The position numbers and the translations under genes were made by a program. The notes beneath the pieces are model-generated. The model did no database searches, was not told the DNA's origin, and saw only the letters and a program-made list of their open reading frames with translations. This document shows, piece by piece, positions 34,073-40,123 of a DNA stretch of 64,000 nucleotides. Every line of letters starts with the position of its first letter. Position 1 is the stretch's first letter. Origin of the DNA: Candidatus Cryosericum hinesii (GTDB taxonomy: Bacteria > Caldisericota > Caldisericia > Cryosericales > Cryosericaceae); NCBI RefSeq assembly GCF_003570985.1, contig NZ_QXIW01000033.1, positions 1 through 64,000 on the forward strand, in the 5' to 3' direction.

Positions 34073-34123
34073 TTTAGCACATTTGTATCGCGGAGCAAGT
34101 AAGCCTTACCTAAATTGCCGCGG
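34073..34123 (-). ncRNA. SAM-II-like aptamer, 34.1 kb copy
   Basis: Minus-strand RNA CGCGG, CAAUUUA (one change from UGAUUUA), loop with AAGGCU, ACUUGCU, CCGCG, then UACAAAUGUGCUAAAG and CGCCGGGACA. P1 and the GGC/GCC pseudoknot are intact. Sequence and layout match the copies at 38493 and 10272. It starts directly after the promoter and precedes a hairpin and the 299-residue gene. From 34169 to 34427 there is no gene I can support. Confidence 0.7.
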
Positions 34124-34140
34124 TTCTTGCGAACACCTAT

Positions 34141-34168
34141 ATGATAATCGGTTGCGATGCGTTGTCAA
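34141..34168 (-). promoter_or_regulatory. Promoter of the 34.1 kb leader
   Basis: TTGACA (34168-34163) and TATCAT (34146-34141) on the minus strand, 16 nt apart, in the same arrangement as the two sister loci. Confidence 0.75.
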
Positions 34169-34427
34169 GCATTTTGCACGTGCTGTACGCCGCTCCAGGA
34201 CACGTTTTCAGGCCTTCTGGAACGCAGTCTGCAAGCTGCCTGAGCAGGTGCAGGCGAAAGTCCCCGGATTGCAGTGAAACAGCGCTGTGCCAGGTCCTCC
34301 GACACCCTGCCGGGGGAGCCAGCAGACGGGTCGTTCGCAGCCGGCCTCCCCTTCATCGCCTCGCAACCCATGAACGCCTCTTGCCGGGTTCATTGCACAC
34401 TCGCCTCCTGTGGTGAAATGCTGCGGC

Positions 34428-35654
34428 TCAGTGACCGTCTCCATCCGCATGATTGCCCGTCTGAGCGCACTTCACCCACTCCCTGCCCGGGATCCACGTC
34501 TTCCCGTCGCATACCTGCACCTGCTGCTTGCAGGACTCGAGGACATGAACTCCATCCGCACGATGCTCGACGGGATAGATGAGCCCGGCGATCGAGTAGT
34601 CGGTCTCGTCCGAGCCATCGTGCGAAACCATCCCCTCCATCTGGGTAAGGGCGCGGCCGCCGACGTCCAAGGCATCCCCTACCATCCGGGCCAGCCGAAG
34701 CATCTGTTCGTCGTCCAATGGTGTGGCGCTCATCGTGTCTGCGGGCAGGGCGACCCCATATTGCTCCGCTTGCTCCCGGTCCTCGTCCAGTGATTCCGTG
34801 TGCCTGTCCCGAAGGCTGTCTGAGTTCGCAGGCACGAGCTGTCCGTCAATGACCTGCAGACGCCACGGGAACGCATCTTCGGGTTTCTCGAAATAGGAGT
34901 ATGCCTCGATGAGGGCTTCGTTGAGGTGCTGCACGAAGGCAGGCGATTTCAGGAGCTTTGCAGGGAACACGGTGACCCTCTGCCCGACGCAGGCGTGTTC
35001 GTCGACCCAGCCGTACAGCCCCGACACGGGACTTGCGTCACCGATGTAGTCGACTCGATCCGGATACGGCTCGCCGATCCATTCGTCGAGAGGTGTCGAC
35101 ATCTCGCCGTCCCGCACGGTGTCCAGTATCCTGCAGGGCAGTTCCTCAAACTCGGTCCTGCTGTTGCGCCGCACGGCAGTGGCCACCGAACGCACAAACA
35201 CCTCGTCATCGCCCTTGCCACAAAGGTCGATCGAGGTATTGAACTCCATCCCGACTCCCAGAATGCGGGTTCCCGGGACCGAGAGCGCGGTGAAGAGCCA
35301 CAGCCACGACAGGAGTTCGGATTCGTCCACGAATCGGCAGTCCCCCGTTGTATTGAAACGGCCCTCGCCATCCAGCGGAAGCCCGGCGGAGTCCCCGACA
35401 TCGCTCCAGTCAATCTGCCTGGCCTCCCAGAAGTATTCAGGATCCACCCCCTCCAGGCGCTGGTGCATCAGGCTCTCGATGCCCGCCCGGATGTCATCCC
35501 CCTTGTCCCGGCTCAGCTTCCACAAGCTCTGCAGTATCTCCTGCCAGGAAGTCTGCCAGACAAGACGGTCGTCATTGTCAAGGTCGTCCACGCACTGGCT
35601 AAGGAGCTCGCCTGCGCCAGGCAGCAGGTTCAGTCCATCAATGTGTACAATCAT
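34428..35654 (-). CDS. Hypothetical protein
   Basis: 408 residues with AGGAGGTTGGG before the ATG. It is acidic, with alternating helix and strand (MIVHIDGLNLLPGAGELLSQ, FVDESELLSWLWLFTALSVP, ILGVGMEFNTSIDLCGKGDD, CVGQRVTVFPAKLLKSPAFV). A His-containing acidic tail ends in NHADGDGH. No family recognised. It lies 87 bases after the zinc-finger cluster and may be part of that operon. Confidence 0.65.
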   Translation of the reverse strand: MIVHIDGLNLLPGAGELLSQCVDDLDNDDRLVWQTSWQEILQSLWKLSRDKGDDIRAGIESLMHQRLEGVDPEYFWEARQIDWSDVGDSAGLPLDGEGRFNTTGDCRFVDESELLSWLWLFTALSVPGTRILGVGMEFNTSIDLCGKGDDEVFVRSVATAVRRNSRTEFEELPCRILDTVRDGEMSTPLDEWIGEPYPDRVDYIGDASPVSGLYGWVDEHACVGQRVTVFPAKLLKSPAFVQHLNEALIEAYSYFEKPEDAFPWRLQVIDGQLVPANSDSLRDRHTESLDEDREQAEQYGVALPADTMSATPLDDEQMLRLARMVGDALDVGGRALTQMEGMVSHDGSDETDYSIAGLIYPVEHRADGVHVLESCKQQVQVCDGKTWIPGREWVKCAQTGNHADGDGH

Positions 35655-35741
35655 CCCAACCTCCTGTCCAAGTGATTGATAGTAGCACCAAATGTTGCCG
35701 TTGGCGCGACCTTCAGAAACGACTACTCCCTGCGCCGCTTC

Positions 35742-36377
35742 CTAGAAGTCGTCCCCGATGCACGGCGGCGAGCAGATCTCCTCGATTCCGGCCTCCGTCA
35801 GCCGCTCCTTGGCGGCGTCCAGCTTCATAAGCCGCATCAGGGCAGCACCGTCTCCCCACGTGTGCCAGTTCTCCCTGATGCAGCGGAAGACCCATGCGAC
35901 CTCGTCGGCCTTCGAGGACTGGTACACGGCGCTCCCCTCGCGTGCGGCCGATTGCCGGACGGCTGACTCCAGGGCAACGCCTTCCTCCTTGGACCAGGCA
36001 CGCGGTCCCGTCATCATCTGCATGCCTCTGCCCTCCTGAATTGCCAGCAATAATCCAAGGCTCATGTGCCCGTAGTCGGCCATCGGCGCCTCGAGTAGCA
36101 GGCTGGCGAGTTTCTCGGGTTGGTTGAACAGCGCCATACACGAGGCGTCGAACCTGGAGGGCTCGAAATCCAGGAGGGCCTGCAGCAGCTCCTTGGAGCG
36201 GGGAGCATCGCAGAGCGGCGTCACGTGGCGGTCCGGCTTCGCCCCGTACATCGAGACCACGAGGAAGTTGCCGTCGTCGTCGCGCGCCCAGCAGAATACT
36301 GTCATCATCGTGATCCCGCGGGCCAGCAGGGACAGGCAGGCGTTCAGACTCGGGACCTGCTGTTCAAGATTGCTCAT
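35742..36377 (-). CDS. Hypothetical protein closing the zinc-finger cluster
   Basis: 211 residues. The ATG at 36377 overlaps the previous stop as ATGA. Features are a hydrophobic N-terminal part (LNACLSLLARGITMMTVFCW, GNFLVVSMYGAKPDRHVTPL) and a helical C-terminal half (EVAWVFRCIRENWHTWGDGA). No zinc motif is present, unlike the three genes before it. Function unknown. The overlap ties it to the zinc-finger operon. Confidence 0.6.
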   Translation of the reverse strand: MSNLEQQVPSLNACLSLLARGITMMTVFCWARDDDGNFLVVSMYGAKPDRHVTPLCDAPRSKELLQALLDFEPSRFDASCMALFNQPEKLASLLLEAPMADYGHMSLGLLLAIQEGRGMQMMTGPRAWSKEEGVALESAVRQSAAREGSAVYQSSKADEVAWVFRCIRENWHTWGDGAALMRLMKLDAAKERLTEAGIEEICSPPCIGDDF

Positions 36378-36760
36378 AGCTCTCCCTCGACCTTCAGTTC
36401 CGGGGCCGGCCTCGTTTCCACCCTCGACCACAGCCTGCCCCAGTCGGGCGGCGGAGCCGTCCTGTGGACGAGGGCGATGTCCGCGGAGTCCGTCAGCTCC
36501 TCGGCCAGCAGGATGCGCGTCCCGCTGCACCGGGGGCACCAGTGGTTGCCGTGGTCGACCCACAAGCCGCGCCCGCCGCAGTCCGGGCACCAGATCCACT
36601 CCCATGGCGCCAACTCGCTCCGGAACTGCCCCATGTGGTTCAGCCAGTGCATGACGGCCATGCCTTCCCAGTGCCCGGAGCTCCGCATCTGCTCCAGCTT
36701 GGTCCGCCAGTGGATGAAACTGTTGATCATCTGGTCGGGCGGTTCCCGTTCGACGCGCAT
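36374..36760 (-). CDS. DnaJ-type zinc-finger protein, copy 3
   Basis: 128 residues. The ATG at 36760 overlaps the upstream stop as TGATG. The order is a helical segment (FIHWRTKLEQMRSSGHWEGM), then RSELAPWEWIWCPDCGGRGL and HWCPRCSGTRILLAEELTDS. The two CxxCxGxx knuckles, 17 residues apart, resemble half of the DnaJ cysteine-rich zinc domain. No J domain is present. It is homologous to both neighbours upstream. Confidence 0.65.
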   Translation of the reverse strand: MRVEREPPDQMINSFIHWRTKLEQMRSSGHWEGMAVMHWLNHMGQFRSELAPWEWIWCPDCGGRGLWVDHGNHWCPRCSGTRILLAEELTDSADIALVHRTAPPPDWGRLWSRVETRPAPELKVEGEL

Positions 36761-37140
36761 CACGCCTCCCCCGGCGGCTGTCCGTCCTCTTCCCGGAACT
36801 CGACCGTCCTGTGAGCGAGAGCGATCTCGTCCGGGCCCGTCAGCTCGGCCACGAGCAGGATGGCCGTCCCGCTGCATCGGTCGCACCAGTGGTTCCCGTC
36901 CTCCTCCACCCAGGTTCCCCGCCCGCCGCACTCGGGGCACGGAATCCGCTCTGACGGCGCCAGCTGGTCGCGGCAGTTCGCCATGTCCGTGTACAGGTGT
37001 TGGAACTCGAACAGGTTGGCCCGCCCGGTGCTGAGCCACTTCTCCCGGAACTGCTCCATGTGCGTCCGCGCGAGGACGAACCAGTACATGGGGGTCATCG
37101 GCCGGAGCCGCCGCTCCCAGCCCTGCAAATCGCGGCTCAC
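36760..37140 (-). CDS. DnaJ-type zinc-finger protein, copy 2
   Basis: 126 residues from a GTG at 37140 that overlaps the upstream stop as GTGA. The module repeats: FVLARTHMEQFREKWLSTGR, CRDQLAPSERIPCPECGGRG, then HWCDRCSGTAILLVAELTGP. Each CxxCxGxG pair can bind one zinc. The protein seems to consist of just one helical domain plus one finger pair. Probably a product of tandem duplication. Confidence 0.65.
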   Translation of the reverse strand: MSRDLQGWERRLRPMTPMYWFVLARTHMEQFREKWLSTGRANLFEFQHLYTDMANCRDQLAPSERIPCPECGGRGTWVEEDGNHWCDRCSGTAILLVAELTGPDEIALAHRTVEFREEDGQPPGEA

Positions 37141-37919
37141 GGGAGCCTCTCGGGGAGCACGTCCATCGGAGCGTCCGGTCTTCCCGGCTCTCGGGAGCAT
37201 GGACGCCGGCCCGTTGGGGCCTGCTCGAGTTGAGCGGACTCCTGCTGCTCGCACGCCAGCAGGATCCCGGTCCCATAGCACCGGTGACACCAGCGTTGCC
37301 TTCCGTCCTCCATCCAGAGGCCGCGCTCATGGCACTCGGGGCACGGGATCCAGGCTGCAGGCGCCAGCTTCCTGCGGCAGGGCATCATTTGCCTGATCGC
37401 GTACACGGTGCCCATCGTCACGCGGCCTCCACCCTCCAGATCGGACTTCATCCATGCGCGCCAGCGGACGAAGCCGTCGATGGGGGAGTCGCGCTCAAAC
37501 TGCTGCTCCCTGCCCAGGAGCTGCACGCCGAACGCGTGCTCCCGTTCGTGGAGGTGCCTCAGCCTGCAGAGCAGCGAGAACCAGGCGCGCGGAGAGGATG
37601 CCTCCCCGGCAGGGTAGCGCTGCTCGCACGTGAGAAGGATCCCCGTCCCGCTGCACGCGCCGCAGTACCGGTGGGGTTCCTCACCGAACAACCAAGCGCC
37701 GCCGCCGCGCCCGCCACAGTCCGGACACCAGAACCACTCTCCGGGTGACAGCTCGTCACGATATGCCATCACCCTGCCATACGCGTGCAGGAGATCAGGG
37801 ACGTACCCGTGGCCCGAAAGCAGGACTTCCTCCATCCGCGCCCGCCAGTAGACCAGCTCCTCGGTTTCGTACCTATGCTCCAGGTGGCCTTCCCAGCCGG
37901 TCGTCTTGACGCCGCTCAT
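37137..37919 (-). CDS. Protein with two DnaJ-type zinc-finger modules
   Basis: 260 residues from ATG 37919, overlapping the upstream stop as ATGA. Two copies of the same module occur. The first has Cys65/68 (EWFWCPDCGGRGGG) and Cys86/89 (YCGACSGTGILLTCEQ). The second has Cys193/196 (IPCPECHERGLW) and Cys211/214 (WCHRCYGTGILLACEQ). Each follows a helical segment with a WRAxM motif (LVYWRARMEEVLL, FVRWRAWMKSDLE). The CxxCxGxG knuckles are those of the DnaJ/Hsp40 zinc domain, which binds unfolded protein. No J domain is present here. Confidence 0.7.
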   Translation of the reverse strand: MSGVKTTGWEGHLEHRYETEELVYWRARMEEVLLSGHGYVPDLLHAYGRVMAYRDELSPGEWFWCPDCGGRGGGAWLFGEEPHRYCGACSGTGILLTCEQRYPAGEASSPRAWFSLLCRLRHLHEREHAFGVQLLGREQQFERDSPIDGFVRWRAWMKSDLEGGGRVTMGTVYAIRQMMPCRRKLAPAAWIPCPECHERGLWMEDGRQRWCHRCYGTGILLACEQQESAQLEQAPTGRRPCSREPGRPDAPMDVLPERLP

Positions 37920-38401
37920 GGATGTCTCCGCCGAGATTCCCCGGAGGAGATGGTCCCATCGGTTCCAGGGGGGACCTGCAGCTGGAACAGGGTGCAGCCG
38001 TTCCCAGTCACTGTGGAGGAAATGATGTCGGGAGGGGTGTCCGGTCCGACGGTGGGTTCGGCGGCGGAATGTCCTTCCCGTACGCCTTCCTGGAACCGGC
38101 GCTGGAGTGCGGGGAAGCTCTCGATCAGGAGGGTGCGCTCTGCCTCGAAGGCTCCGTGCTCCCGCACCTGATGGTAGCAGGACGACTTCCACACTGCATA
38201 GCCCAGGAACCGGAGCTTGCGCAGGAACGCAACGTATTGTTTCTCCTGCGGCAGTCCGGCGATCGCGTCGTCTGGCAGGCAGAACGCGAGGTCCACAGAC
38301 GATGGACTCCCCGTCCGCCTGATGTTGTCGAAGACACGGTCCAGCACTCTCGACTGGGCCTCGGCGTACGCCATTATGGCGCTCTTCAGCTTGTTCTCCA
38401 T
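37916..38401 (-). CDS. Hypothetical protein, first gene after the 38.5 kb leader
   Basis: 161 residues from ATG 38401 with CAAGGAGGGAAGC upstream. The frame extends further 5' through the leader, but the ribosome site fixes this start. It is helical (MENKLKSAIMAYAEAQSRVL, YVAFLRKLRFLGYAVWKSSC, ESFPALQRRFQEGVREGHSA) with a polar C-terminal tail. Family unknown. It opens the zinc-finger operon under the SAM-II-like leader. Confidence 0.6.
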   Translation of the reverse strand: MENKLKSAIMAYAEAQSRVLDRVFDNIRRTGSPSSVDLAFCLPDDAIAGLPQEKQYVAFLRKLRFLGYAVWKSSCYHQVREHGAFEAERTLLIESFPALQRRFQEGVREGHSAAEPTVGPDTPPDIISSTVTGNGCTLFQLQVPPGTDGTISSGESRRRHP

Positions 38402-38443
38402 GCTTCCCTCCTTGCGGCGCATCGTGCGCCACACAATGAAACA

Positions 38444-38465
38444 ACCCCGTGCAAGCGCATGGGGT
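38444..38465 (-). terminator. Leader hairpin after the 38.5 kb aptamer
   Basis: On the minus strand ACCCCATGC (38465-38457) pairs with GCACGGGGT (38452-38444) with one A-C mismatch around a 4-base loop. TGTTTCATTGTG follows. It lies about 30 bases beyond the aptamer GCUAAA, where the sister loci have hairpins of different sequence. Confidence 0.45.
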
Positions 38466-38492
38466 CGACGCGGGAACAAGCTGTCCCGGCGC

Positions 38493-38542
38493 TTTAGCAC
38501 ATTTGTAACGCGGAGCAAGTGAGCCTTACATAAATCACCGCG
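38493..38542 (-). ncRNA. SAM-II-like aptamer, 38.5 kb copy
   Basis: Minus-strand RNA CGCGG, UGAUUUA, loop with AAGGCU, CACUUGCU, CCGCG, then UUACAAAUGUGCUAAAG and CGCC. Compared with the crystallised SAM-II aptamer the blocks UGAUUUA, UUGC and AAAUGU(A)GCUAAA are the same, in the same order and close to the same spacing. P1 is 5 bp. Transcription should start just upstream. The ligand is inferred, not shown. Confidence 0.72.
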
Positions 38543-38554
38543 TCTTGCACAAAT

Positions 38555-38582
38555 AGGATACGCCACGGTTCTGCAGTGTCAA
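38555..38582 (-). promoter_or_regulatory. Promoter of the 38.5 kb leader
   Basis: TTGACA (38582-38577) and TATCCT (38560-38555) on the minus strand are 16 nt apart. The intergenic region also serves the divergent CBS-HEPN gene at 38668. Confidence 0.8.
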
Positions 38583-38667
38583 CTGCCTCACCTGAGTCGC
38601 AGTCTCTATTGTGTGGTGGCTGGTTCGCTGGTACTCTGTGGTCAAGATACGTGCAAAAGGAGGTCCC

Positions 38668-39501
38668 ATGCTAACGTCATCACCAAGACCGAGAAGCCAA
38701 GCGCTTGAGGAGGTTCTACAGACGCTGGACACAGGCATTACTGCTCGTTCCATTTCCTCACCGCTATCCGATGCCCTACAGGTCAAGGACAGCGCGTCGA
38801 AAGCTCTCAAGTACATGGAGGACCACAAGTACGATCGTGTCGTCGTAGCAGACGGAGAGACCACGATCGGATACATCGATATCAAGAACCTCGAGAAACT
38901 CGAACACGACGGAGACACTCTCCTGGAGAAGTGCGTCTCAACGTTTGGGCCGGATCTGCTTATCTCAGAGGAAACTCCGCTTCCCGTGGTGTTACACAGG
39001 CTTCAAAGGGAGTCCTCTCTGTTCATCGTGGGCAGGGACGGAATCAACGCCATCGTTACGCCTGCCGACCTGGAGAAGCAGTTCATGCGCGTATACGCCT
39101 TCGGCCTCGTCTCACTGATGGAACAGGTGCTGGGTCAGCTAATGGAGGATCTCCCCTGGGACGTCGTGGCGGAGGAAATCCTGGACGAATCCGAACGGAG
39201 GACGTACAAGGCCTTCTTCAAGGGGAAAGAGTCTGCGGATGCAGAGCTCGCCCCCATCTGCTATGCGTGCTTGGGCACCAAGATCAAACTCTTCGTCAAA
39301 CGACCCGAGAACTGGAAGCTGCTTGGAGATTCAAAGAGACACGCACGCTTCCGTCTGATGCAGATCAAGGGACTGCGCAACAAGCTGGACCATGTCAAAC
39401 CCTTGATTGCCGGACATGATACCCTTGAGAACCTCGATGCTACTCTCGACGACGTTACGAACGTCATTCGCATTCTGGAGTCAGTAACGGAACAGACCTG
39501 A
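38668..39501 (+). CDS. CBS-domain protein with C-terminal HEPN-like domain
   Basis: 277 residues from ATG 38668, preceded by AAAGGAGGTCCC. Residues about 25-140 form a CBS pair, the adenine-nucleotide-sensing module (ISSPLSDALQVKDSASKALK, YDRVVVADGETTIGYIDIKN, LFIVGRDGINAIVTPADLEK). The C-terminal 130 residues are helical and end with IKGLRNKLDHVKPLIAG. RNKLDH at 237-242 fits the R-x4-H catalytic motif of HEPN ribonucleases. A nucleotide-gated RNase acting as an abortive-infection effector is a reasonable hypothesis. The CBS call is firm and the HEPN call is inference. Confidence 0.8.
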   Translation: MLTSSPRPRSQALEEVLQTLDTGITARSISSPLSDALQVKDSASKALKYMEDHKYDRVVVADGETTIGYIDIKNLEKLEHDGDTLLEKCVSTFGPDLLISEETPLPVVLHRLQRESSLFIVGRDGINAIVTPADLEKQFMRVYAFGLVSLMEQVLGQLMEDLPWDVVAEEILDESERRTYKAFFKGKESADAELAPICYACLGTKIKLFVKRPENWKLLGDSKRHARFRLMQIKGLRNKLDHVKPLIAGHDTLENLDATLDDVTNVIRILESVTEQT

Positions 39502-39502
39502 G

Positions 39503-39656
39503 CTACCCCAGACAAACGAGCGACGCGGGCACTACGCAAACGGTGTCCTCCAGTTTCACCCTCCGGAATTGGCTGCTACCCATATGACTTGACGGGCCCC
39601 CTTGAGCAGTCTCCTTGTCAGGGCTCCTGGGACTCCAGTACGTTGTGTAGTCTCCT
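39503..39656 (-). pseudogene. Remnant of an EVE-HNH gene N-terminus
   Basis: The minus-strand frame reads DYTTYWSPRSP, then FRRVKLEDTVCVVPASLVCL and stops. It matches the N-terminus of the intact EVE-HNH protein at 48494-49885 (NYMTYWRPKTV, then LQRVEPGDTVWIVTVRPPGH). The start Met and everything beyond about 55 residues are missing, so this is a truncated second copy. Confidence 0.6.
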
Positions 39657-39659
39657 GCT

Positions 39660-39854
39660 ATGGCGTCCTCCCAAGATGGGGATAGGCCAGCAGAGTGGCG
39701 CAAGCATGTCAGGGCGCTGGGCATCACCAGCCTCGCGCTCATCTACTGGATGGCAGACAAGGCCAAGGGGCATGAGTTCGACCTCCGCGCAACACAGGCG
39801 CTTGACGAAGTCGGGAAGGTACTTCTGGAGATGGAGCACAGCATGTTCGACTGA
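39660..39854 (+). CDS. Short relative of the 8.25 kb EWRKH protein
   Basis: 64 residues without a clear ribosome site. EWRKHVRALGITSLALIYWM, GHEFD and LLEMEHSMFD align with the central part of the 127-residue protein at 8250-8633, which has longer ends. It abuts the EVE-HNH remnant, so both pieces mark a rearrangement scar. It may not be expressed. Confidence 0.45.
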   Translation: MASSQDGDRPAEWRKHVRALGITSLALIYWMADKAKGHEFDLRATQALDEVGKVLLEMEHSMFD

Positions 39855-40065
39855 GGAGGGAAGCCGGAGAAGAACTCGTGTGTAAACTACACTGCAGGGC
39901 AAGTGAGATCTCCAAATAGGGGCATGTTTTCGCATCCTGAGTTCCATTCCCGCTGCTCCTTTCTCATCCCAAGGACCGGCAGTATTGTGTCATCCTTCAG
40001 GTACTTTTTCTCATGAGTTCACGGAACCACTTCGGATACATAATAGATGAGTCGATGCGATCATG

Positions 40066-40093
40066 TTGTATCGGCACACTAGTCGCGTATACT
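40066..40093 (+). promoter_or_regulatory. Promoter of the propeller lipoprotein operon
   Basis: TTGTAT (40066-40071) and TATACT (40088-40093) are 16 nt apart, about 30 bases upstream of the TTG start at 40124. Confidence 0.5.
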
Positions 40094-40123
40094 TATGTTA
40101 TACAAGAAATGCAGGAGTGCTTC

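Noticed and set aside
33070-38566. Many long overlapping frames in all six phases
   Set aside because: This GC-rich DNA keeps several frames open. I kept only frames with ribosome sites, start-stop overlaps or zinc motifs and treated the rest as shadows.
40109-40123. ATG at 40109 as start of the propeller lipoprotein
   Set aside because: The TTG at 40124 has AGGAG at proper spacing and gives a cleaner lipoprotein signal. The ATG has no ribosome site. It remains possible if the mRNA is nearly leaderless.
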